Shown piece by piece: positions 1 through 9,490 of a stretch of DNA of 64,000 bases. The notes under the pieces are model-generated. The model worked only from the letters and a program-made list of their open reading frames with translations, did not search any database and had not been told where the DNA came from. Source of the DNA: Crossiella sp. S99.2 (GTDB taxonomy: Bacteria > Actinomycetota > Actinomycetes > Mycobacteriales > Pseudonocardiaceae); NCBI RefSeq assembly GCF_023094165.1, contig NZ_JALMDK010000016.1:166602-230601 (forward strand), given 5' to 3'. The translations under genes and the position numbers were made by a program. Each line of letters begins with the position of its first letter. Position 1 is the stretch's first letter.

Positions 1-3000
1 ATAGTGCTCGGCCCAGTAGCCCTCAAGCGCGGGCAGCTTCGGCGCCGGCGTGCCGTCGGCCAGCTGTGCGCGCCAGGTCGCCAGGTCCTGTTCGGACAGT
101 GTGCCGGTCACCGGGCGGGGTCCGGTCTCGATGGCGCCGAGCCTGCCGCCGTGTTCAGGCGCCGGGAACGACTCTTCCGCAATCTTAGTGATCCGCACGT
201 CCTCGGTCACCGGGACCGCGGCGATCGTGCGGCCGTGCCGCTGGATCCGCAGGTTCAGCTCCAGCCTGCCCTGGTGCACGGCGGCAGGCCCGGCGAAGGT
301 GCCGGAGTGGTTGTGCTTGACCGATTGCTCCGTCGTCTTCTTCCGCCCCCGCCGCCCCGCCGCGATCTCCACGCCGAGACCCGCGCCCACCTGACCGTCG
401 GCTCGGCGGGTGCGGGCCGCGCCTGCCGAGGCAGTCCCTGGCCGGGGACCTCGTGTCCTTCTGAGCACCAGCGCCACGCGGGCCAGGAACATGCCGTTGA
501 CCAGCGTGCGCGCCCTGATCCTGGTGTCCTGGCCGCCGAATTCGGCGCTGACGGTGGCTTTGAGCTTGCCGACGTTGCGCACCACACCGCGTTCGGGGGC
601 CTCGGTGAAGGCCGCGTCCAGGGTCAGCTCATAGGTTTGGCCGCTGAAGCGGAGTTCAGCGCGGATCGGGTTGGCCTGGCCGCCGTTGAGCGAGTTGTGC
701 ACCGCGCCGTTGACCTCGGACAGGAACCGCTTGACCGCGTCGATGTTGCCGTTCTTGGGATCCAGGCTGCTCTCCGGCAGCAGCCGGGCCGCCAGGTCGG
801 GACCGATGCCGGGCGCCTGGGCCAGTTCCGCGCGGAGGTCGGCGATCCGCGGACTCAGGTCGATCCGCTCGATGATGCCACCGAGCCCGATCGACTGCCC
901 CGCCGACTCCCCCGGCCGCAGCGAGGACGGCGGCTCGATCCCCCGGTCCGCGGGCGCTGCCGCGTCCTCCCGCGGCGGCGGGGTCCCGGTGCTCAGCTCG
1001 TGCAGCTGGTCCTCGGTGAGCCAGACCAGCGCCGACTCCGGCAGGTCGAGAACCTCGCCCGCGGTCCGGGCCGGATCCGGCTCGGCCAGGCCGAAGCTGA
1101 GGTTGCCCTTGTACCGCGCCTCCGCGACCACCGTGGCCTCGATGTCGAGCCGGGCCAGTACCACCTTGTTCGGCAGCTCGCGGAGCGCGATCTTCTCCCC
1201 GCCCTTGAGGTTCACGGCCTGGGACTCGCCGCGCTCGACGGTGAAGGCCGAGGCCGAGACCCCGAAGACGCCCCGGGGCGAGACCCGGACGCCGCCGTCG
1301 GTCTCCGAGTGACCCGCGCTCGTCAGCACGGGCACGGCGATGACGTAACCGCCGTAGCGGTCGGTGGTCCCGGCGCCGCCGGTGCCCTTGCTGGAACTCT
1401 CCAGCTGCCGGGTGACCTCCTGGTACTCCGCCGCGCTGACCTGCCGCGCGGACAACCGGGGCCGGAAGGACACACCCAGCGCGCCGAAGAGGTCCGCCGC
1501 GCGGCGGCCGTGCAGCAGCTTGGTCGAGTCGATCACCGTGGTGCGGTTGAACAATCGCAGGTCCCGACGCAGCGCCTCCGGGGCGAGCCGGGAGTTGATC
1601 GAGTAGGCGATGTCCCCGACCCGCGAGCGCACCACCGGATCCCGTTCGGTGGCGAGGCTCAGCATCTCCTCCGCCGAACGCTGCACCGCGGCCGCGCCGG
1701 TGAAGGCGAGGATCTCGACGTCGTCGAAGGAGCGGGACAGCGCGGCGGGCAGCGCGTGCGGGGCCGGCGCGTCGGCCAGCGGCCGGTTGGGCCGAGGCTG
1801 GATCGCCTGCTCCTGATTGGGATCCCCGTTGGTGAGCAACACTTCCGGCAGCAGCATCCGCAGCGGGACGGTGATCGGGTCGGGCGCGGTGAGCTGCGCG
1901 TGCGCGGGCAGGTGCCGGCCCCGGCGACCGAAGCTGATCTTGCGGATCGCCTGGTTATGCCGCCGGTCGGCGTGGATCTCGCTGGTGATGGTCAGCTCGG
2001 CCCGGAACTGGCGGACCGGGCGGTCACCGAGCTTGCCCTGCTCGGTGAGCGAGCCGCCCCGCCACCGCTCGACATTGTGCTTGCCGCCCAAGGTCTGCGT
2101 GGTCTCCTGCGCCCAGGTCCGCGCGCCGCGGGCGCCGAAGTACAGCGCCCCGAACGCCTCGGCGCCGCCGGTGTTGCCCAGCGGGCCCAGCAGACGGCCC
2201 TGCGGACCGCCGCCAAGTCCGGTCTCCCGGCCGTGTCCGCTGTCGACCCCGGTGACGTCCTTGGCCCGGTAGATCGCCAGCAACTCCTCGGCGGTGAGCG
2301 GATTGCCCTCCGTGATGGCGCCGACCTCCGCCTTGACCACGATCGTGGTGCGGTAGTCGTGGAAGTACCCGGCGCGCCGGACCGGGACGTGCAGGCCGGG
2401 GCCGATCAGCCGGTTGGTCAGGCGGTTGATCTCCGGTTCGGACAGCGCCAAGGTCAGCGCCTTGCCCCGTTCCAGCGCCGCCAGGGCCTTGGCGGTGAGC
2501 TGGCCGTCCTTGATGTCGGGGTCGGTGAAGGAGCGGATGAGCTTGTCCTTGTTGAGGTACCAGCCCTTCTGCAGCGGCACGTCACCCAGCAGCGGCCGCA
2601 GCGCCCGCGCCAGCAGCTGACCGCTGCTGACCTCCTCCACCATGCCCAGGACGGCCTGCCCGGTCTCGAACTCCCGCGGCCCGAAACGGGTCCGGTCCGC
2701 GCCGGAGCGGAACTCGGTGTCCTGGGGATCGGCCTCGACCAGCCCCGCCCACCCCGCCTCGCGGGCGGTGGTCCACTGCACGGCGCCGACATTGCCGCGC
2801 AACCGCCACGGCTGCTCCCCGGCGCGACCGACCTGCCGGACCTCAATGTCGTAGACCAGCTCGTACCGAACGGCATCCCCGGTGATCTTGAGCGCTTCCT
2901 TGGCCGCGGTGGACCCGGTGACCCCGCCGGTGACGCCCTGTTCCAGGGTGGCGTCGGAGGTGAGCCCGCCCGCCGCGGTGAACGCGGGCTCGAACTCGGC

Positions 3001-6000
3001 GCCGCCACCGAGGAAGGCGTGTACCCCGGACCGGCGTTTCACCCCTTGCTTGCCGGTGTGCTCGTAGTGCTCGTGCGTGCGCTGGGTGATGCTGACGCCG
3101 CTCTTGGTCTGGTCCACCCGCACCCAGCGGGCGACCGCGCGCATCTCCAGCTGGGTGCTGCGCTGCCGCCACTCGAACCCGCCCCGGTTCTTGCCCTTGA
3201 AGATCACCGGCGACCGGATCCACTTCTTGTCCTGGTACGCCTCGTCCTTCCGCGCGCGCACCTCGGGCGGGTCGCTGGGATCGCGGTCGTCGTAGAGCGC
3301 CATCGCCCGCAACTTGGCCGCGATATTGCCCGCACTGAGAAACTCCTGGATCGCCTCCCGCCCCTCCGACCCGATCGCGGTCGCCCCGGCGTAACGCGGC
3401 CCCAGCTTCTCGATGACCTGATCGGCGAAGGCCGGGATGTCAGTGGGCTGCGGCCCCCGATTGACCACAACGGACTCCACCAGCGTGTGCCCCGGCAACC
3501 GAACCAGCCTCGGCGCCGACCGCTGTCCGCCCTCCCCCAGCAACCGCCGCCGCTCGGCCCGCCCGACCGGACTGACCCCAAGCTTGGCCAGCGCCCGAGC
3601 CCGCGCCGGCCGAATCACCCCACCCCAGCCAGCCCGCTCGGCCCGCAACACCCTGGCGCCCGCACCGTCCCGGCTGCCGAGATCCACCGGCATGGCCAGG
3701 GTGACCTCGGCGTCCGCGGTGACCACCGGCCCGCCCACCGGCGACCGGACGAGGTTCCCCGCGTCGTCGTAAAGGCCGAACTCCACCCGGAACGGCACGG
3801 AGACCTCATGCGGCGAGCCATGCTCGATCTCCGCAGACCCACCCAGCTCCTGCCGCAACTCACTGCCGACCTCCTCGGTCGGCGCGGACTGCACGGAGGG
3901 AACCACCTGCACGATGACCCCCGGCAGCCCGGTGAATCGCAGCACCGGCGCGATGTTGTTGTCCCGCCGATCCGCCTCCCGCACCGCGGAACTCACCTTG
4001 GACTTCGAGGCCTGTTCGAGGTGGTACCCGGCCTTTCCCTTGTCCCGCAACCCATCCCCAGCCCAGTCGAACCGCGAGGCGATCCGCAACTGGTAGTATT
4101 TCCCATCCCCCTTCACCCGCACCCGAAGCCCATCCCCCAGCGTGCCCGCCATGTCCTGCGCCAACATCTCGCCGATTTCCTTGGCGCCGTCCCACTTCTT
4201 GACCTGCGGCGCGATCTGCCGCAACCGCGCCTCGACGTCCAGCGCGGTGCCCCGGGCGTGCTCCTTCTGCTGGGCGGCGCCGAGGGATCGGCTGTCTCGC
4301 AGGTAGCGCGGCAGGCCGTCCCGGAGCTGCTGCGCGGTGAGGGGGCCGTCGTGGTCGCCACCCGGCTCCGGCGGGTTTGCCGGCGGCGCACCCGTTTCCA
4401 CCGGGTCACCGGCCACAGGCGCGGTCGCGGATTCCAGCGCGGCCGCGGGTGCTGCTGCGGGATCCGGCTGGGGCTCGGCGGTGACGGGCGAGCCGACGGG
4501 TCCGGGCCGCACCTCGGCGACGAGCTGCGCCAGATCCTTCGGGTAACCGCCCTCAACCACCCCGAACAGATCCTTGGCGAGCGGCGGGCCGGCATCGAGG
4601 CGCGCCACGTGATGCACAACCGCGGTCTCCGGGCTCTTCGGAACCACCCGGAAGCGAAGCAGGTCCCCGTTGGGCAGCCTCAGCCCAGGCTTGTTGAGCC
4701 GCGCGTCAACATCGTTCCGCGCCTCCCGCAACAACTCCCGCCGACCCTGCTCGCCACTCCGCCCCGCCGGATCAACCGCCACCACAACCGTGACCTCAGT
4801 GGTCGGCACCCCATCCTGCACCGCCCGCCGCACCTCAAACCCAGCCCGCTGCTCCACAGCAGCCCCAGCGAGCTGCTCGCGCCCGTGTACCAGGGCCGGG
4901 GCTTGGATGTTCGCGGCGGGGGCGGTGCTCGGCTCGGACGCGACCTCGGTTTCCGGGGCGGGGCCGGTGTCGCGGTCGTAGCCGGTGTCACTGTCGGAGC
5001 CGGTGTCGGCGAGCGCTTCGAGGCTGAGGGGTGGAGCGGCGCTCGGACTCACCGCGGGCCCGTTGCCGGAGAACACCGCCGGCACATCGGTCTCGGTCCG
5101 GGGCGCGAGTCCGGGCGGAGCGTGCGCGATGTGCGGGGTGGCCACGTCGGTGCGGAGATTGTCGATACGGAGGCTGTCGGTGCGGAGGCTGTCGGCCGGG
5201 GTGGGGTTGGTGCTGCTGCGGACGTTGTGTTCCGGGCCGCTGCGGGTTTCCGGCTGCGGGCCAGTGGGTTGCAGGCCAGCTGACTGCGAGGCGCCAGGCT
5301 GCGGAGCAACAGGCAGCGAGGCGCCAGGCTTCCCGGGCGACTGCTCCGCCACCGTCCCTGCCGCCGCACTCGGCCCCGACACCGGCGAATCCACCACCAT
5401 CGACGGCGGCCCTCCATGCGCCACGGACAACCCACCCGACGCCCCCAGCACCCCGCCAGCCCCAGAGTGAGTGGCCTGCCACTCACTGGCCCCACGAACC
5501 GCCCCAGGCTGAGTGGCCTGCCACTCACCCGCCCCACCAACCGAACGAGACTGAGTGGCCTGCCACTCACCCGACCCGCGAGCCGAACCAGACTGAGTGG
5601 CCTGCCACTCATCGGTCTGACCTCGCGGAGCCAGCCCATCCGGCTGCCGCGGGGAAACGCCCGGCAACGACTGGTCTGGCTGGGGCTCAGGCGCCCGCGG
5701 GTGCGAAACGGGCGGCTGGACGGCCCCGGACACGTCGGCACCGGGAACACCCGCCCCCGGCACAGGCGGCCCCACGACCGGAGCAGGCGGACCCGCAACC
5801 GGAACGGGCGGACCCCCGAGCGATGCCGACGGACCCGCAACCGGAACGGGCAGTCCCGCGACCGGGGCAGGCGGACCCTCAACCAGTACCGCCGGACCCA
5901 CGACCGGCACAGGCAGCCCCGCAACCGGCGCAGGCACTCCCGCCACGGGAGTGGGCGGCCCCGCGACCGGCGCCGACGGACCCGCGGCCGGTGCCGGTGC

Positions 6001-7530
6001 GTGCGCATCGGGGCGAGCCGGGACCTCAGCCACCGGCGGCAACCCCACACCTCCAGGCGACGACGGCGCACCGCCAGGCGGAGACGGCACGCCCCCCGGT
6101 TGCGACGGCACATCACCCGGCAACGACCCCACCCCGCCAGGCGCCGCCACCTCACCGGGCCGCGACCCCACGTCACCCGGCGACGACGAGACACTCCCTG
6201 GCCGCCCCGACACCCCATCCGGCGACGAACTCACGCCACCAGACGGCAATCCCGCTCCTCCCGGCGGCAAACTCACGCCGCCAGGCGGCAGACCCACTCC
6301 CCCCGACAACGACCTGGCGCCACCAGGCGGCAATGCCGCTCCGCCCGGCAGCGAACTCCCGACCACGGGCGGCAAGCCCGCTCCTACCGGCGATGAGCCC
6401 ACTCCCCCGGGCGGCCCCGAAACCCCACCCGGCGACGACGGCGACGCCGGCGACGCCCCAGGCTCCAACGGCCCCCCGCCCAGTCCACCCCGATGCCCGC
6501 CACCCTCCTTCTCCCCAACACTCCCCGCCCCACCCCCCAGAACGCCCCGATCTCCCCCCTTGACAACGCTCCCGCCAACTACCCCCGAACCCCCAACCCC
6601 AGCCCCAGCCCCACCAACCCCACCCCCACCAAGCCCCCCTCCCCCAATGGATCCCGCATCCAAACCATCCACAATGGACGGCCCATGCAGCGACCCGGCA
6701 ATCCGATCCCCAACCCCACTGGCCCCCTTCTCCGCCCCACCACTGAACGCACCACCGACCGCGCCCACCCACAAATCATCAAAACTGCCACCACTGGCAG
6801 CCGCGCCGACGGCGCCCGCCGCGACGTCGGCCACAGCTTCGGTGGCACCATGAAAAAGAAGGGAGTTCCCAACATTGGGCCGCCAGTTGTTCATGCCGAT
6901 ATGCATGCCGCCCGCGACGCCCCCTGCCACCGCGCCACCAAGAGCCGACATGCCAAGACTCAAGGTGTCCCAGGCCTGGCGGTTGCCTTCGGCGAACTGG
7001 ATCAACTGGACGGCGACGTCCTGGAGGACCTCCTCGACGCCCTCCTCGATCGCCTCGGCCAGGAGGCGGGCGGCCCAGTGCATTTTCCCGGCGATGCGGC
7101 CGATCGCGAAGCGGGCGCTGGTGATGAAACCGGGCACCAGGGGGGCGGTGAACGGGCTTGCCAGGGCCCAGAGGATGGAGTTGACGAAGAAGATGATCTC
7201 GATGAGCATCGAGTAGGTGCCTTGTTCGACGTCCAGGGCGAGTTTGCGCAGGCTGCCGGACAGCTCGTGGACGGACTTTTCCAGTTGTGGCAAGGATTCC
7301 ACGAGCTTGTGCACGAAGTCGCGGAAGCCCTTGCCCATCCGCTCGCTGACCGCGCCCTCCACCGAGCCGATCTGCGAACGGACGTTCTCCCCCAGTTCCC
7401 GGACCAGTCCACTGAGGACTTCATAGGCGTCGCCGAGGGCGCGGGCCTGGTTCGGGCTGACCCTGGGGACCTTCGAGCCGGCGACCAGGATCACCAGGGG
7501 CTCGTACTTGGGGTCGAACTCGATGGTCAC
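1..7530 (-). CDS. Giant WXG100/CpnT-like exported protein (polymorphic-toxin type), C-terminus off window
   Basis: An uninterrupted minus-strand frame of at least 2,510 codons reads off the left edge, so the C-terminus, where a toxin would lie, is not seen. I start it at GTG 7530 (reads VTIEFDPKYEP); upstream in-frame starts are not excluded. Residues 1-270 are helical, with two hydrophobic stretches (about 104-132 and 188-212), and resemble the WXG100-like head of CpnT and related ESX-exported proteins. A Gly-rich linker (about 275-330), a Pro/Gly/Val-rich region (about 330-620) and a four-fold 14-residue repeat (about 640-690) follow. From about residue 1060 the sequence is mixed alpha/beta (for example LTAQQLRDGLPRYL, then KKWIRSPVIFKGKNRGGFEW). 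The neighbouring type VII operon makes ESX export likely. Family assignment is by overall architecture; no toxin domain can be named. Confidence 0.75.
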   Translation of the reverse strand, partial: MTIEFDPKYEPLVILVAGSKVPRVSPNQARALGDAYEVLSGLVRELGENVRSQIGSVEGAVSERMGKGFRDFVHKLVESLPQLEKSVHELSGSLRKLALDVEQGTYSMLIEIIFFVNSILWALASPFTAPLVPGFITSARFAIGRIAGKMHWAARLLAEAIEEGVEEVLQDVAVQLIQFAEGNRQAWDTLSLGMSALGGAVAGGVAGGMHIGMNNWRPNVGNSLLFHGATEAVADVAAGAVGAAASGGSFDDLWVGAVGGAFSGGAEKGASGVGDRIAGSLHGPSIVDGLDAGSIGGGGLGGGGVGGAGAGVGGSGVVGGSVVKGGDRGVLGGGAGSVGEKEGGGHRGGLGGGPLEPGASPASPSSPGGVSGPPGGVGSSPVGAGLPPVVGSSLPGGAALPPGGARSLSGGVGLPPGGVSLPPGGAGLPSGGVSSSPDGVSGRPGSVSSSPGDVGSRPGEVAAPGGVGSLPGDVPSQPGGVPSPPGGAPSSPGGVGLPPVAEVPARPDAHAPAPAAGPSAPVAGPPTPVAGVPAPVAGLPVPVVGPAVLVEGPPAPVAGLPVPVAGPSASLGGPPVPVAGPPAPVVGPPVPGAGVPGADVSGAVQPPVSHPRAPEPQPDQSLPGVSPRQPDGLAPRGQTDEWQATQSGSARGSGEWQATQSRSVGGAGEWQATQPGAVRGASEWQATHSGAGGVLGASGGLSVAHGGPPSMVVDSPVSGPSAAAGTVAEQSPGKPGASLPVAPQPGASQSAGLQPTGPQPETRSGPEHNVRSSTNPTPADSLRTDSLRIDNLRTDVATPHIAHAPPGLAPRTETDVPAVFSGNGPAVSPSAAPPLSLEALADTGSDSDTGYDRDTGPAPETEVASEPSTAPAANIQAPALVHGREQLAGAAVEQRAGFEVRRAVQDGVPTTEVTVVVAVDPAGRSGEQGRRELLREARNDVDARLNKPGLRLPNGDLLRFRVVPKSPETAVVHHVARLDAGPPLAKDLFGVVEGGYPKDLAQLVAEVRPGPVGSPVTAEPQPDPAAAPAAALESATAPVAGDPVETGAPPANPPEPGGDHDGPLTAQQLRDGLPRYLRDSRSLGAAQQKEHARGTALDVEARLRQIAPQVKKWDGAKEIGEMLAQDMAGTLGDGLRVRVKGDGKYYQLRIASRFDWAGDGLRDKGKAGYHLEQASKSKVSSAVREADRRDNNIAPVLRFTGLPGVIVQVVPSVQSAPTEEVGSELRQELGGSAEIEHGSPHEVSVPFRVEFGLYDDAGNLVRSPVGGPVVTADAEVTLAMPVDLGSRDGAGARVLRAERAGWGGVIRPARARALAKLGVSPVGRAERRRLLGEGGQRSAPRLVRLPGHTLVESVVVNRGPQPTDIPAFADQVIEKLGPRYAGATAIGSEGREAIQEFLSAGNIAAKLRAMALYDDRDPSDPPEVRARKDEAYQDKKWIRSPVIFKGKNRGGFEWRQRSTQLEMRAVARWVRVDQTKSGVSITQRTHEHYEHTGKQGVKRRSGVHAFLGGGAEFEPAFTAAGGLTSDATLEQGVTGGVTGSTAAKEALKITGDAVRYELVYDIEVRQVGRAGEQPWRLRGNVGAVQWTTAREAGWAGLVEADPQDTEFRSGADRTRFGPREFETGQAVLGMVEEVSSGQLLARALRPLLGDVPLQKGWYLNKDKLIRSFTDPDIKDGQLTAKALAALERGKALTLALSEPEINRLTNRLIGPGLHVPVRRAGYFHDYRTTIVVKAEVGAITEGNPLTAEELLAIYRAKDVTGVDSGHGRETGLGGGPQGRLLGPLGNTGGAEAFGALYFGARGARTWAQETTQTLGGKHNVERWRGGSLTEQGKLGDRPVRQFRAELTITSEIHADRRHNQAIRKISFGRRGRHLPAHAQLTAPDPITVPLRMLLPEVLLTNGDPNQEQAIQPRPNRPLADAPAPHALPAALSRSFDDVEILAFTGAAAVQRSAEEMLSLATERDPVVRSRVGDIAYSINSRLAPEALRRDLRLFNRTTVIDSTKLLHGRRAADLFGALGVSFRPRLSARQVSAAEYQEVTRQLESSSKGTGGAGTTDRYGGYVIAVPVLTSAGHSETDGGVRVSPRGVFGVSASAFTVERGESQAVNLKGGEKIALRELPNKVVLARLDIEATVVAEARYKGNLSFGLAEPDPARTAGEVLDLPESALVWLTEDQLHELSTGTPPPREDAAAPADRGIEPPSSLRPGESAGQSIGLGGIIERIDLSPRIADLRAELAQAPGIGPDLAARLLPESSLDPKNGNIDAVKRFLSEVNGAVHNSLNGGQANPIRAELRFSGQTYELTLDAAFTEAPERGVVRNVGKLKATVSAEFGGQDTRIRARTLVNGMFLARVALVLRRTRGPRPGTASAGAARTRRADGQVGAGLGVEIAAGRRGRKKTTEQSVKHNHSGTFAGPAAVHQGRLELNLRIQRHGRTIAAVPVTEDVRITKIAEESFPAPEHGGRLGAIETGPRPVTGTLSEQDLATWRAQLADGTPAPKLPALEGYWAEHY
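5468..5611 (-). repeat. Four 42-bp tandem repeats, each with an 18-bp palindrome, inside the giant gene
   Basis: The 18-mer TGAGTGGCCTGCCACTCA (8-bp arms around a CT core) occurs at 5468-5485, 5510-5527, 5552-5569 and 5594-5611, exactly 42 bp apart. On the minus strand each encodes EWQAT followed by Q or H, within a 14-residue unit whose other residues vary. The palindromes are perfect while the spacers are not. Confidence 0.9.
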
Positions 7531-7679
7531 CGGCGAGGGCCCCGGCTCGCGCGGAGGCGGCGCGGCGCGTCAAGCCGCTCCGACTGCCCCGCACCTGACA
7601 TCGGCACCCGCGCACCCTTCACCCATTGACCTGTCCGGCAGTAGAACGAGCGCATCGTGGGCGTGGCAACCCGAATGGC

Positions 7680-8489
7680 CTAACTCCAGCGCGGAAGTGA
7701 AACCCCGTTGCCCTGAAGTACTCCGGCCAGGGGTTGGGTTCCGCGGTGGTGGCGCGATCCGCCGAAGGCAGGTGACTTCGGGTCGAACACGCCGCGGCGC
7801 ACCGCGGACAGCTGCTGGTGCAGGGTGCTGGCGAGTCTGCTCCAGGGTTGCCAGCCGCGTTGTTCGGTCACGTAGGCCCAGCCGGCGTTGGCGGCCGCGA
7901 TCTCGCGCAGCACCTGCTCCGTCAGCAACTCGGGGGTGTCGTTGACCAGGCGGCCGAACCGCTCCCGTGGCAGCTGCTCCGCCCAGGCGGGCACCTCCAG
8001 GTTCTCGTGCAGGCTCATCGGGCCGTCGAAGGGCAGCACCAGGTCGGCGAAGTCCAGGTACCGCGGATGGGGGTAGCCCGCGCAGTTGAGGACCAGCCAC
8101 GCGCAGTCCGCGCTGCGGGACATCCCAGCCAGCTGCCGGTAGAACGGCAACCGGTTCGCGGTGCCCTGCACCCGGTCGAAGAACACCCCGTCCACCCGGT
8201 ACCAGGCCCGGTGCCGGACCAGTTCCCGGTACACCCGCTCCCGGGCGCAGCGGCCGTGACTGGTGTCGACGTAGCCCAGCACCCGCGTGCCGGCGAACTT
8301 GAGCTGTTGCACCATCCACTGGAGCTTCGGCTCCGGCCGGGGGCCCGCGCCACCGTCCACATTGAGCACCACCGCGCACTCCGGACCCACCGCGCCGGTC
8401 AGCCGCCGCCAGTCCGCGGGCGCGGTGTCGGGCTGGAAGTACGCGGGAACCAGGAGCCCGCCGCGCCAGGACCCGTTGAGCTGCAACAC
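7680..8489 (-). CDS. Spherulin-4-like protein (glycosidase-fold family)
   Basis: This 269-aa protein has the pattern of the spherulation-specific family 4 (Spherulin4): LLVPAYFQPD near the N-terminus, then strand-ending acidic residues in VLNVDGGAGP, LGYVDTSHGR and GVFFDRVQGT, as in TIM-barrel glycosidase-like folds where aspartates line the pocket. Some relatives act on galactosaminogalactan-type polymers; the substrate here is unknown. The GTG start at 8489 follows GGAGGAAGT, a well-placed ribosome binding site. No signal peptide is apparent, so it may be cytoplasmic or exported by another route. It sits between the giant exported protein and a divergent LuxR regulator, with no obvious operon partner. 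Confidence 0.75.
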   Translation of the reverse strand: MLQLNGSWRGGLLVPAYFQPDTAPADWRRLTGAVGPECAVVLNVDGGAGPRPEPKLQWMVQQLKFAGTRVLGYVDTSHGRCARERVYRELVRHRAWYRVDGVFFDRVQGTANRLPFYRQLAGMSRSADCAWLVLNCAGYPHPRYLDFADLVLPFDGPMSLHENLEVPAWAEQLPRERFGRLVNDTPELLTEQVLREIAAANAGWAYVTEQRGWQPWSRLASTLHQQLSAVRRGVFDPKSPAFGGSRHHRGTQPLAGVLQGNGVSLPRWS

Positions 8490-8789
8490 ACTTCCTCCGG
8501 ATTGGACAGTGGCGGCCGCGATCGCCGGTCACGCTCGGGAATGACGAATCCAGGATTCACCAGAGTGCTGCCTGAATCGATGTACGAAGAACGTTCGGGC
8601 AGAACTGCTTCACTATTCCCCCGGCCCGTGACGATGTTCGCTCGGGCAACTGTGGAGAACCGATGACCACTTCCCGTCAAGTTCGCTGGCCGGGACCTGG
8701 TCCGTGCAAGTATCGGCGGAGCGGCCCTTCGGCCAAGGGAAGCGAGGAGCGGCGGTATTCGATTTCCCATTCACCCCTCGGGAGCCGAG
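8490..8789. promoter_or_regulatory. Divergent promoter region between the spherulin-4-like gene and luxR-type gene
   Basis: No gene is seen in this 300-bp gap. It holds an inverted repeat GAATCC-A-GGATTC at 8546-8558 and, just before the regulator, the 18-mer GTATTCGATTTCCCATTC at 8755-8772, found again with one change at 30882-30899 beside the paralogous regulator. Promoters cannot be called with confidence. Confidence 0.4.
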
Positions 8790-9416
8790 ATGAGAACCAC
8801 CAAGGTCGCGGTGCTGGCCTCGGACCAGTTGATCGGAGCCGAATCGGTCGGCCTCGTGCGCAGCGCGCGGGACCTCGAACACGTGGATCTCGCCGCGGCG
8901 GAGGTGGTGCTGCTCATCGAGCACGTGGTCACCCGCTCGTCCTTCGCCGCGCTGCACCGCTGCTACCCGCGACTACCCGCCACGCCCCCGACGCGCTGCG
9001 TGGTGGTGACCGACCACCTCGAACCCGGGACCATGGCCTACGCGCTCTCCTGCGGCCTGGCCGCCGTGCTGCCGCTGCAGGAGATCGACGGCCTGCGCCT
9101 GACCCAGGCGATTTTGTCGGTGCGCCAGGGCAACGCGCATTTCCCAGCGCAGCTGCAGGGCGCGCTGGTCAGCGAACTTGCCCGGATTCACCAGGACGTG
9201 CTCGCGCCCAGCGGCCTGACCGCGGCCGGACTGACCGAGCGCGAGGTCGATGTGCTCACCCTGCTCGCCGACGGATTCGACACCGACGAGATCGCCGCCA
9301 AGCTGTGCTACTCCGAGCGCACCGTCAAGAATGTGCTCTATCGCATGATGACCCGGTACAACCTCGGCAACCGCACCGAGGCGGTCGCCTTCGCCGTCCG
9401 CGCCGGGGTGTGCTGA
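8790..9416 (+). CDS. LuxR/NarL-type transcriptional regulator with atypical receiver-like domain
   Basis: This 208-aa protein has a C-terminal LuxR helix-turn-helix (about 140-208): LTEREVDVLTLLADG, then IAAKLCYSERTVKNVLYRM. The N-terminal half has receiver-like length and strand pattern (VAVLASDQLIG, VVVTDHLEPGTMAYALSCG) but no aspartate where phosphorylation would be expected, so it is probably not controlled by a classical kinase. The ATG at 8790 follows GGGAGCCGAG. Close paralogues lie at 30814-31509 and 31591-32214, on the other side of the type VII locus; all three share LCYSERTVKNV. A role in controlling the secretion locus is inferred from position only. Confidence 0.85.
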   Translation: MRTTKVAVLASDQLIGAESVGLVRSARDLEHVDLAAAEVVLLIEHVVTRSSFAALHRCYPRLPATPPTRCVVVTDHLEPGTMAYALSCGLAAVLPLQEIDGLRLTQAILSVRQGNAHFPAQLQGALVSELARIHQDVLAPSGLTAAGLTEREVDVLTLLADGFDTDEIAAKLCYSERTVKNVLYRMMTRYNLGNRTEAVAFAVRAGVC

Positions 9417-9490
9417 TCAGCGCCGACCGAAAGTGTGACAGTCCCGTTTCGGCACGGGCGCTGCCACTTCGGCCCGTGCATACTGCGGCA

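Noticed and set aside
4..5283. 1,759-codon open frame on the plus strand
   Set aside because: It mirrors the giant minus-strand gene. Its sequence is Arg/Gly/Pro/Leu-rich without domain pattern, whereas the minus frame reads as a structured protein.
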